DNA of 6,713 nucleotides from positions 1-6,713 of the forward strand of contig NVRR01000179.1 in NCBI GenBank assembly GCA_002732675.1, read 5' to 3'. The notes under the pieces are model-generated. The model saw only the letters and a program-made list of their open reading frames with translations, searched no databases and was not told the origin of the DNA. The stretch's first letter is position 1, and every line of letters begins with the position of its first letter. The stretch comes from Sneathiella sp. (GTDB taxonomy: Bacteria > Pseudomonadota > Alphaproteobacteria > Sneathiellales > Sneathiellaceae). A program made the translations under genes and the position numbers. Of this stretch, positions 1 through 5,913 are shown piece after piece.

Positions 1-1
1 T

Positions 2-604
2 GGTAGCATCGAAATTTCATCGGACAACCTGTCCGCGCTGCCGCAATGGCAGCGCGTCGTCGAAAGTTTTGATGCTGCAACAAAGGAAGCCAAAAAATGT
101 GACGCAAAAATTGAAGACTGCCGATCACAGCAGATGACCCTTTGGCGGGCAAAAATTAACGAGCTTGGACGTTCTGCACAGCAAGTGCAAATGCAGGAGA
201 TCAATCGTTTCTTCAATAGCTGGCGACATCGGTCTGATGTTGAGAATTACGGGACCGATGATCATTGGGCGACGCCATTGGAATTCGTCGCCAACGGCGG
301 GGATTCCGAAGATTTCGCCATCATGAAATACCTCAGCCTGAAAGAGTTGGGATTCCGTCCTGAGAATATGCGGATTGTCGTTGCAAATGACGTGCTGCGA
401 GACAGCCCGCATACGGTATTAAGCGTCTCTTTACGGGGACGACGGTACATATTGGACAGTATCAACGACACCATTCTACGCGCAGAATTCGTGCAATATT
501 ACGTGCCGCTTTATTCCGTGAATGAAACCTGGAGATGGGCCCACATCCCGCAAAGTTTCATCGCCGTCGCCTATGTACCTGAAGGGGTTAAAACAGATGA
601 CTGA
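2..604 (+). CDS. Periplasmic transglutaminase-like cysteine peptidase (BTLCP/LapG-like), 5'-truncated, catalytic Cys replaced by Ser
   Basis: The reading frame is open from the window edge to the TGA at 602-604, so the true start and any signal peptide lie upstream; about 200 codons are visible. The sequence follows the BTLCP family (PF06035), which includes the periplasmic adhesin-cleaving protease LapG: an N-terminal LPQWQRV segment, two spaced Cys (KKC...EDC, about bases 104-121), a helix ending QEINRFFN, then HWATPLEFV, the active-site block GGDSEDFAIMKY and G-x-R-xxN-x-RIVV. In family members the active-site block reads GDCEDYA or similar. Here the nucleophile position is Ser (TCC at 305-307). 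The other triad members are present: His in SPHTVL (410-412) and Asp in YILDS (455-457). The acidic residues flanking the nucleophile, implicated in calcium binding in LapG, are also kept. The protein is therefore either a Ser-His-Asp hydrolase or a pseudoprotease; I cannot tell which. It overlaps the downstream receptor gene by 8 bases, implying translational coupling. Family assignment is firm; substrate unknown. Confidence 0.88.
   Translation, partial: GSIEISSDNLSALPQWQRVVESFDAATKEAKKCDAKIEDCRSQQMTLWRAKINELGRSAQQVQMQEINRFFNSWRHRSDVENYGTDDHWATPLEFVANGGDSEDFAIMKYLSLKELGFRPENMRIVVANDVLRDSPHTVLSVSLRGRRYILDSINDTILRAEFVQYYVPLYSVNETWRWAHIPQSFIAVAYVPEGVKTDD
581..587 (+). promoter_or_regulatory. 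Shine-Dalgarno that sets the start of the receptor gene
   Basis: GAAGGGG ends 9 bases before the ATG at 597. This supports 597 as the start of the membrane receptor rather than the in-frame ATG at 522, which has no comparable site and would place 25 extra residues before the natural N-terminus. The site lies within the last codons of the upstream peptidase gene. Confidence 0.6.
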
Positions 605-2648
605 TGCCACAGCCAAGCTGGAACTGACGACATTTTTGCCAGATGAGGCACCGACTGATACGGCGTCCGAAAAAAAATCGCCCTGGCGGACGGGGGGCTT
701 GCTGTTCGCTATCCTCGCAATCCTGTCTTATTTTGTCAGCGATTACGCCATTGAAACACGTAAATCGGAATTGCTGGTTGATCTGCAGAAGCGTCTGGAA
801 ATTGGTGCGGCCGGAGAGGCGGAAGTAATTGAAACCTGGCTCACAAGTTCCGTACAAGCCGCCAACCGCATTGCCAATAGCGAGTTGTTCCAGCTTTTTA
901 CAACCGAAGTTAATCTGACATCGGACCGCGCCCTCCCCCGGGCGCTGGCCGATCAGCTCCCCTATATGCAAAATGCCATGACGGCATTTGCCCGGCAAAA
1001 CTTCCTGACCGGCGCTTATCTGATCGGCAAAGACGGTCGAGCCTATCTTGCTTCTGGCGGCGCGCCGGCTCTTGATGATCAACAGCGCGAGGCGGCCCGC
1101 GGCCAGTATTCACAATCCGGGAATGCCATAACGCCCTTTCGAACAACGCCCGTCGGCCTTACTTTCGATTTTCTGGTCCCTATTATGGCCGCGCAGTCAA
1201 ACGGGGCGCAAGCCAATACTGTCGGTGTTTTGCTGATGACAGTTCCGGCGTCCAAATCCCTCGGCGAATTTCTCGCGCCTTCGCCCTTGACCGGCAGGCC
1301 ATATATTACCCGGCTTTTTCAGCTTGGTAAGGAGGGCTTTGTTGAGCTATTCCCGCAGCGCGCGCCCTTTATGGGACAAGGCGCAGACCCCGATTTATCC
1401 CTGGATAAAGCGGATTTCGAAGCGTTGCCGATGCCAGGTGGCGGCATTCTCTATTCTTCGGGCGCGCCCGTGCCGGGCACAAATCTATTCGTCTTCCAGC
1501 AAGTGCGGGATGTGGACGCCCTTAAAAGCTTGAAAACCTATAAATTCTTTGTGACCGGGCTCGCCGCCAGCATCGTCATTGTTGTGCTCAGTCTTTTTGC
1601 CACTATCTGGCTTGTCATGAAGAACCAGAATGCCCATGCCCTGACAACGCAGTATAAAGATTTCGCCGCACAAATTAACGTGCAGCGACGCCTGCTGGGC
1701 AGCATCAACAATACCATTGACGAACAAATCGGCCTCACCGATCCCGAAGGCCTTTATATCTATGCCAACCCGTCCCTTGCTCGTCTGGCGGATGTTCCAC
1801 TGCGGGCTATTCCGGGGAAAACCGACCGGGATCTATTTGGCGAAAAGGCGGCGCGGGAGCTGGCCGAACATGACCGCAAGGCCATCGCGACCGAGCAGAC
1901 CATCAATGCCTTTATTGACATCGAGACGGTCCATGGCAAGCGGACGTTGCGTATCGCCAAATCCCGTTTCGTAAATGACGAAGGTTTATTCGTTGGCATC
2001 GTCACAGTCGGCAGTGACATAACAGAATATGTTGAATTCCAGCGCCGCAAGGAGGAAATGGGCCAGAAGACGATTTCCGTTCTTGCGCACATGTTAGAAG
2101 CAAATGATCCCTACCTCGCCGATCATTCAAGTCGGCTAGGCCGATTGGCAAACTATATTTCTGAGGAACTTGGCCTCGCGCCTGAAACCCGGCAAATCAT
2201 CGAGACGGGGGCGCATTTATCCCAAATCGGGAAAATTTCCATACCCCGCGAAATTCGTGTGAAAGAAGCGCGCCTAAGCGATGAAGAACAAAAAATCATG
2301 CAAGACCATGTGAACGTCGCCGAAGCTATTCTTCGGGAAGCCGAGATTGAAAAACCGGTCCGCGATGCGATTACGCAAATCAATGAACATCTGGACGGCA
2401 CGGGCTATCCTAATGCCTTGCGAGACGAGGATATTGATATGCCGGGACGCATTCTGGGCATGGCTGATATTCTGATCGCCCGCATTTCGCCGCGTGGGTA
2501 TCGTAAAACAATTGGTATTGATGAAGCGTTGCGGGTCTTCAAGAGCAACCCGGGGAAATATGACCAGAAAATCGTCCAGGCAATGACCGATTTCTTTGAA
2601 ACCGACACCGGTGCAAAATTCAAGTCAGAGATTGAGAATAAAAGCTAG
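597..2648 (+). CDS. Membrane receptor: periplasmic sensor, PAS and degenerate HD-GYP domain
   Basis: This 683-residue protein has a short cytoplasmic N-terminus, TM1 at about residues 33-50, a periplasmic region of about 260 residues (roughly 55-315, resembling a dCache ligand sensor by size and layout), TM2 at about 317-341, a PAS domain at about 366-478 (LTDPEGLYIYAN, closing VGSDITE) and an HD-GYP-type domain at about 490-667. In the last domain H510 (DHSSRL), K546, H571 (QDH), DGTGYP (600-605) and D624 are kept. The HD pair of the LHDIGK motif is S542-Q543, the HH pair before DG-GYP is I595-N596, and the second Asp of VADxxDA is I627. With that many metal ligands gone it is unlikely to hydrolyse c-di-GMP. 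It more likely binds a ligand and relays a signal across the membrane, as the degenerate EAL receptor LapD does. It is co-transcribed with the LapG-like gene (8-base overlap). Domain layout is well supported; the relay function is inference. Confidence 0.88.
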   Translation: MTDATAKLELTTFLPDEAPTDTASEKKSPWRTGGLLFAILAILSYFVSDYAIETRKSELLVDLQKRLEIGAAGEAEVIETWLTSSVQAANRIANSELFQLFTTEVNLTSDRALPRALADQLPYMQNAMTAFARQNFLTGAYLIGKDGRAYLASGGAPALDDQQREAARGQYSQSGNAITPFRTTPVGLTFDFLVPIMAAQSNGAQANTVGVLLMTVPASKSLGEFLAPSPLTGRPYITRLFQLGKEGFVELFPQRAPFMGQGADPDLSLDKADFEALPMPGGGILYSSGAPVPGTNLFVFQQVRDVDALKSLKTYKFFVTGLAASIVIVVLSLFATIWLVMKNQNAHALTTQYKDFAAQINVQRRLLGSINNTIDEQIGLTDPEGLYIYANPSLARLADVPLRAIPGKTDRDLFGEKAARELAEHDRKAIATEQTINAFIDIETVHGKRTLRIAKSRFVNDEGLFVGIVTVGSDITEYVEFQRRKEEMGQKTISVLAHMLEANDPYLADHSSRLGRLANYISEELGLAPETRQIIETGAHLSQIGKISIPREIRVKEARLSDEEQKIMQDHVNVAEAILREAEIEKPVRDAITQINEHLDGTGYPNALRDEDIDMPGRILGMADILIARISPRGYRKTIGIDEALRVFKSNPGKYDQKIVQAMTDFFETDTGAKFKSEIENKS

Positions 2649-2665
2649 GGTCGAGCTTCCGGCTA

Positions 2666-2971
2666 TCAGGATTCGTCCGAAACAATGCCCGCTTTCAGTA
2701 AATCAGCGGTTTGAATATCGATATTATCTGGCGCGGACGGTAGAGTATCAAGACCTAACGCCTGCCCCGATACCGTCAAAACGCCGCCGCCATCATTCCC
2801 CGTCAAGACGAACTCAAGAGCATCGGGCGCGTCCTTGGCGGCAATATTCAGCGCGTCGAACAACGCGTCCAGGTCAACTATTTCTTCTTCGTCCAGATCC
2901 ATTACCAGTCCTGTTTTAGCCACACTCTCAGCTTTTTCGGCGTTATCGTCCCGTGGGTCATTTTTATCCAT
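2666..2971 (-). CDS. Small acidic protein of unknown function, weakly like a type I secretion C-terminal target region
   Basis: This 101-residue frame starts with ATG at 2969-2971, preceded by TAGGA about 6 bases upstream, and ends at a TGA 17 bases from the stop of the convergent receptor gene. It is strongly acidic (run DLDEEEIVDLDALFDAL at about residues 25-41), has no signal peptide, membrane segment or Cys, and reads with normal codon use, so I take it as real. I do not recognise a named family. The order of an IVDLDALFDAL stretch, a hydrophobic LEFVLTGNDGGG-VLTVSG strand pair and a closing ADLLKAGIV recalls the C-terminal region of large type I secreted RTX-type proteins, but no RTX nonapeptides are present and the resemblance is by eye only. 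If it holds, the position beside a LapG-type gene would be notable, since LapG acts on type I secreted adhesins. Otherwise it is a lineage-specific hypothetical protein. Confidence 0.6.
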   Translation of the reverse strand: MDKNDPRDDNAEKAESVAKTGLVMDLDEEEIVDLDALFDALNIAAKDAPDALEFVLTGNDGGGVLTVSGQALGLDTLPSAPDNIDIQTADLLKAGIVSDES

Positions 2972-3002
2972 ACTATGTCCTACACAGGCTAGGTTTCAAC
3001 AT

Positions 3003-3037
3003 ATAAGTCATACTTATTGGAGAATTTTTCTAAATTC
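3003..3037. repeat. Two adjacent short inverted repeats upstream of the small acidic gene
   Basis: ATAAGT-cat-ACTTAT (3003-3017) and GAATTT-ttct-AAATTC (3022-3037) are perfect 6-base inverted repeats separated by four bases. They lie 32-66 bases upstream of the ATG at 2971, where a promoter or operator for that gene would sit. The sequence is AT-rich, so chance is a real alternative. Confidence 0.35.
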
Positions 3038-3090
3038 CGCCGAAAGTTATGCCGCTCAATGATCTCATATTATGAACACCGCGGTCATCA

Positions 3091-3114
3091 TTCATCCCCC
3101 AAATGAGGGATGAA
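3091..3114. repeat. Hairpin-forming inverted repeat in the 195-base intergenic region
   Basis: TTCATCCC (3091-3098) and GGGATGAA (3107-3114) form a perfect 8-bp stem with an 8-base loop. It lies 53 bases past the stop of the serine protease gene on the - strand. No U-run follows it on that strand, so it is not a classical intrinsic terminator; it may protect or end the protease mRNA in another way, or bind a protein. The rest of the 2972-3166 gap is AT-rich, with no gene visible. Confidence 0.45.
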
Positions 3115-3166
3115 CAGACAAATTTTCACTATTTTTGTTAAAATTTTATGGTTTTTTGCAGCTGCG

Positions 3167-3976
3167 TCAGTATTTCGGCACAGCTTGCCGAAAAGAATCG
3201 CTAGGCACCGCAACGCCAACCGCTTCGCGGTTTTTATAGGAAAAAGTTGCGACATGAATGCCAAGAAGCTTGTACTCATCGCCCTGACGTACAAAAATCG
3301 GCGACCCGGAATCCCCATTCGTGGCATCACAGCGATGCAAAAGGACCGACCCCGTATTCTTGCTGTTATTCTTCTTGCCGGTAATTTCGCAATCGGTATG
3401 GGCGGTCAGAATATGAGATATATCTTTACTGTAACCCGCCTGGACAAATATCGCCCCATTGGCGCGGTAGAGTTTAAGCTGATCTTCGTTGCTTCCGGCA
3501 AGGGACATATATCCATATGTTTCGCCAAGCGGCGCCTCAAGCGTTGCAATCGCCCAGTCCTGTTCCATTGGTGCCTTTCCATTGGCTGCCGACGGATTGC
3601 CGCTTGCAAGTCGATAACTTTTTACTTTGGTATGAGCGCCATATGTCCCTTTTTCATATTCGACAACAAAATGAAAGGCGCTCGGGACCGCCCATATATG
3701 ACGGCGATGGTCCCAAAAGCAATGCGCCGCCGTCAGCAGTTGGGACGGGCCGATCAAGACGCCTGTGCAATAGCTGCCGTCCCGGTTAAGGCGGCCAATG
3801 GTCCGCCAGGGATATTGGGTAATATCGACACGGACGCGATCATCCACACCCTTTATGCCCTGCAAATATTTTCTTTTGGCAACGCCGGCATCGGAGTCCG
3901 CGGCCTGAACCGGGACAAGGGCAATCACCAGGACCGATAGCGTTGCCGCTAACCCCCAGCATAAGACCCTTTTCAT
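3167..3976 (-). CDS. Exported trypsin-like serine protease (S1 family)
   Basis: With the start at 3974-3976 the protein has 269 residues. It opens with a Sec signal peptide (MKR, then a hydrophobic core, then VPVQA|AD; cleavage after about residue 25), so it should act in the periplasm or outside the cell. The chymotrypsin-fold triad is complete: H85 in TAAHCFW, D140 in EQDWAIATL and S223 in NGDSGSPIF. The four Cys after the signal can pair as C70-C86 (flanking the catalytic His) and C196-C216 (before the Ser loop). The GVLIGPSQLLTAAHC form is typical of bacterial trypsin/V8-like proteases; specificity cannot be read with confidence. In-frame alternatives are ATG at 4001-4003 (preceded by GGGCGGG) and TTG at 4025-4027; I chose 3976 because it gives the most natural signal peptide, though its Shine-Dalgarno is poor. 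It is divergent from the antiporter and has no obvious partner gene. Confidence 0.9.
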   Translation of the reverse strand: MKRVLCWGLAATLSVLVIALVPVQAADSDAGVAKRKYLQGIKGVDDRVRVDITQYPWRTIGRLNRDGSYCTGVLIGPSQLLTAAHCFWDHRRHIWAVPSAFHFVVEYEKGTYGAHTKVKSYRLASGNPSAANGKAPMEQDWAIATLEAPLGETYGYMSLAGSNEDQLKLYRANGAIFVQAGYSKDISHILTAHTDCEITGKKNNSKNTGSVLLHRCDATNGDSGSPIFVRQGDEYKLLGIHVATFSYKNREAVGVAVPSDSFRQAVPKY

Positions 3977-4051
3977 TCTCAATAATGTCTGCGGCAATCG
4001 CATCAATACCCGCCCAAAAATCAACAAACTTTTCTTGCAGATTGCATCTAA

Positions 4052-4057
4052 ATTATA
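4052..4057 (-). promoter_or_regulatory. Candidate -10 box of the serine protease promoter
   Basis: The - strand reads TATAAT, a perfect -10 match, 49 or 76 bases upstream of the two likely ATG starts of the protease. There is no good TTGACA at the matching -35 position; that position is instead occupied by the palindrome at 4068-4083, which could mean an activator-dependent or repressible promoter. This rests on motif and position only. Confidence 0.4.
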
Positions 4058-4067
4058 GTCAGCTTAT

Positions 4068-4083
4068 TAACAGTTCTCTGTTA
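4068..4083. promoter_or_regulatory. Perfect 16-base palindrome, candidate operator in the divergent region
   Basis: TAACAG-ttct-CTGTTA is a perfect 6-4-6 dyad covering the expected -35 area of the protease promoter and lying about 60 bases before the antiporter start. A looser dyad, GTTAG (4080-4084) with CTAAC (4100-4104), overlaps it. This is a typical footprint for a dimeric helix-turn-helix regulator, but I cannot name one. Confidence 0.4.
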
Positions 4084-4141
4084 GGTTAACGTTATGACGC
4101 TAACGCAAATTCCTTAATTTTACGGCAGTATTACGATTTAA

Positions 4142-5551
4142 ATGCATGAACTGACCGATATTGCGATAATTGCAACTGTGGCCCTTGTTTTAGGCATGAT
4201 TATGACGCGCCTGAAACAACCAGCCATTGTCGGCTATCTTCTGACGGGCATGGTGCTGGGCCGCTCGGTTTTTGGTTTCGTTGAAGACCGTGCCAATGTG
4301 GAAATTCTGGCGGAACTGGGCGTTCTACTGTTGCTCTACCTGATCGGCATGGAGCTCAACCTGAAATCCTTCATGCGCATCTGGAAGACCGCCATTGGCG
4401 GCGTCTTTCTGCAAGTTGCCGTGGCCTATGGTCTTATGGCATTACTGGCACTTTATTTCGATTGGCCCTGGCAGCTCACTTTGCTGCTGGCATTCAGCCT
4501 CTCCATTAGCTCCACAGCCGTCGCCGTCAAAATCCTCGAAGATATCGGCGAACTTCATGAGAAAACCGGAAATATTGCCATTGGCCTGCTAATTGCCCAG
4601 GATCTCGCCGTTGTTCCTATGCTATTGATCATCGGCGGCCTCACGGGTGACGAGTTAGATATTACAACATTAGTGCTGACAATTGCCCTCGCCATTGGCT
4701 TCCTGATTGGGTTGATCCTGTTCCTGAGCCAGCGAGAGCGTGTCCATCTGCCCTTTCTGAAAGCAATTTCCGGCAATTCCGATTTGCTACCGCTGTTCGG
4801 CATTGTCTTCTGCCTTGGCTTGGCGGCAATCAGCGGCCTCCTCGGCACCTCGCCAGCCTTCGGTGCGTTTCTTGCCGGCCTGATCATCGGCAACAGTCAG
4901 GAACGAAATCGCATTGTTGAAGCAACGCAGCCGGTTCAGGCGATCCTGCTGATGATTTTCTTCCTGTCTATCGGATTGCTGATCGACCTTACTTATATTT
5001 GGCAAAATCTTGGCCTGGTGCTGATCATGCTCGCGGCTGTCACTGTCATCAAGACCATTGTCAACGTTGGCATTCTGCGGGTGACAGGCGTTGACTGGCG
5101 GTCTGCCTTTATCGCCGGGACGGCGCTGGGACAAATCGGCGAATTTTCCTTCCTGCTGATGGCCGTCGGCGGCAACAGCGACTATGTGTCTGACGATATT
5201 GCCCAATTGATGATTACCGTCATTGCCCTTAGCCTGATGATCAGCCCTTTATGGCTGCTGACTGCACGCCGTGCGCAGCGGCTGGCCGCCGGACAAGCCA
5301 ATGATTTTCGCAATGTCTGGGATGACCTTTATGGCCAGGAAACCATCTTTATCAAACGGGCGTTGAAGGCAACATTTGAATATCTGAAATTTCGGCAGGG
5401 CAGCGCGAAGAATGGTGCACCCTCTGACCCGGCCATGGAAGGATCAGAAGTTATTATTCAAAGTGAAGATGCGGGAACCTACCAGGCGCTGATGGAAGAA
5501 GAACGCGGAATTCCAGAGAAGGCCGATGAGCCAACGGCTAAAGGCAGCTAA
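4142..5551 (+). CDS. CPA2-family monovalent cation:proton antiporter (KefB/KefC-like membrane domain, no RCK domain)
   Basis: This 469-residue inner-membrane transporter exchanges K+ or Na+ for H+ by family inference. The hydrophobic region, about residues 4-375, holds a dozen or so membrane segments and CPA2 hallmarks: KQPAIVGYLLTGMVLG (25-40), LGVLLLLYLIGMEL (59-72), SISSTAVAVKIL (121-132), the ion-path Q153-D154 in AQDLAVVPM, SPAFGAFLAGLIIGNS (237-252) and LGQIGEFSFLL (329-339). KefB and KefC of enterobacteria run to about 600 residues with a cytoplasmic RCK/TrkA-N nucleotide-binding domain. This protein lacks that domain and ends in a charged tail of about 90 residues (KADEP, EEERG), so glutathione-type gating of the Kef kind is not expected. 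No Shine-Dalgarno is visible before the ATG at 4142-4144, but that start is needed for the first membrane segment. It is divergent from the protease, and its stop overlaps the 3' end of the lipoprotein gene on the other strand. Confidence 0.93.
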   Translation: MHELTDIAIIATVALVLGMIMTRLKQPAIVGYLLTGMVLGRSVFGFVEDRANVEILAELGVLLLLYLIGMELNLKSFMRIWKTAIGGVFLQVAVAYGLMALLALYFDWPWQLTLLLAFSLSISSTAVAVKILEDIGELHEKTGNIAIGLLIAQDLAVVPMLLIIGGLTGDELDITTLVLTIALAIGFLIGLILFLSQRERVHLPFLKAISGNSDLLPLFGIVFCLGLAAISGLLGTSPAFGAFLAGLIIGNSQERNRIVEATQPVQAILLMIFFLSIGLLIDLTYIWQNLGLVLIMLAAVTVIKTIVNVGILRVTGVDWRSAFIAGTALGQIGEFSFLLMAVGGNSDYVSDDIAQLMITVIALSLMISPLWLLTARRAQRLAAGQANDFRNVWDDLYGQETIFIKRALKATFEYLKFRQGSAKNGAPSDPAMEGSEVIIQSEDAGTYQALMEEERGIPEKADEPTAKGS

Positions 5552-5795
5552 ATCTGATAATCGTGTTTCCGGCGACAGCGAAACAGATATCCTTTGATGC
5601 AGTATCATATTGCCATAACTCGGTCTTGCCGATTTTCGTAATTTTATCCGCAGGCCCAATGGCCGCCTGAACCAGGTCCGGCGACGTCAGACCGGTAATA
5701 CTGGAGAGTAAATCTGCTTCCGAACGCTGCTCACAAGACGCCAGAAATACCATCATAGCCGACGTCAGCAGGCCTATTTTTACCCTCTGCAGCAT
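5538..5795 (-). CDS. Small BamE/SmpA-like outer-membrane lipoprotein
   Basis: This 85-residue protein has a lipoprotein signal: basic start MLQRVK, hydrophobic core and lipobox FLASC with the lipidated Cys at 21. Residue +2 is Glu, not Asp, so outer-membrane sorting is expected. The mature part of about 65 residues has SPDLVQAAIGPADKI followed by KTELWQYD. That G-P-x-D...W-x-Y pattern is seen in BamE/SmpA/OmlA-like small lipoproteins, where it measures a compact two-strand fold; a role in beta-barrel assembly is not shown. C71 and C84 may form a disulfide. The start was chosen because GGAGA sits 8 bases before the ATG at 5793-5795; the in-frame ATG at 5802-5804 directly abuts the same GGAG, and the TTG at 5808-5810 has no such site. 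The gene ends inside the antiporter's 3' end (14-base antisense overlap). Confidence 0.8.
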   Translation of the reverse strand: MLQRVKIGLLTSAMMVFLASCEQRSEADLLSSITGLTSPDLVQAAIGPADKITKIGKTELWQYDTASKDICFAVAGNTIIRFSCL

Positions 5796-5904
5796 GGTTT
5801 TCATCTCCAATGGCCTTGTAACTTAATCACTCGCACTATAAGTTTCTCAATACCGGTCATCATATCCTACAATTCTTACATTATTCCTAATTCTTCAATG
5901 ACGC

Positions 5905-5908
5905 GAGG
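5905..5908 (+). promoter_or_regulatory. Shine-Dalgarno supporting the TTG start of the DUF924 gene
   Basis: GAGG lies 5 bases before TTG at 5914-5916. The nearby ATG at 5898-5900 is in another frame, and no in-frame ATG precedes the conserved ERQQKILDFWF opening, so TTG initiation is the best reading. Confidence 0.6.
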
Positions 5909-5913
5909 CGGTT

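Noticed and set aside
522..596. Upstream in-frame ATG at 522 as start of the receptor gene
   Set aside because: It would add 25 residues encoded inside the peptidase gene and has no good ribosome-binding site. ATG 597 has GAAGGGG at suitable spacing and gives the usual stop/start overlap of coupled genes.
2643..2668. AGC-ttccg-GCT hairpin between the convergent stops as a shared terminator
   Set aside because: The stem is only three to four base pairs and no T-run follows on either strand.
3119..3160. T-rich stretch as a transcription terminator
   Set aside because: On the + strand no gene ends before it and no GC-rich stem precedes the T-runs. On the - strand the runs are A, so they cannot be a U-tract for the protease gene.
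3110..3940. Open frame of 276 codons on the + strand opposite the serine protease
   Set aside because: The - strand frame has a signal peptide and a full His-Asp-Ser triad with family motifs. The + frame shows no recognisable domain and is rich in Arg, Cys and other shadow-type composition.
4073..4088. Alphaproteobacterial LexA box (GTTC-N7-GTTC) in the divergent region
   Set aside because: The first half GTTC is present, but the second half at N7 reads GGTT and at N8 GTTA, so the spacing and sequence do not fit.
4787..5206. Open frame of 139 codons on the - strand inside the antiporter gene
   Set aside because: It is antisense to a clear CPA2 antiporter, and its Gln/Asp/Arg-rich product is the expected mirror of codons for hydrophobic membrane segments.
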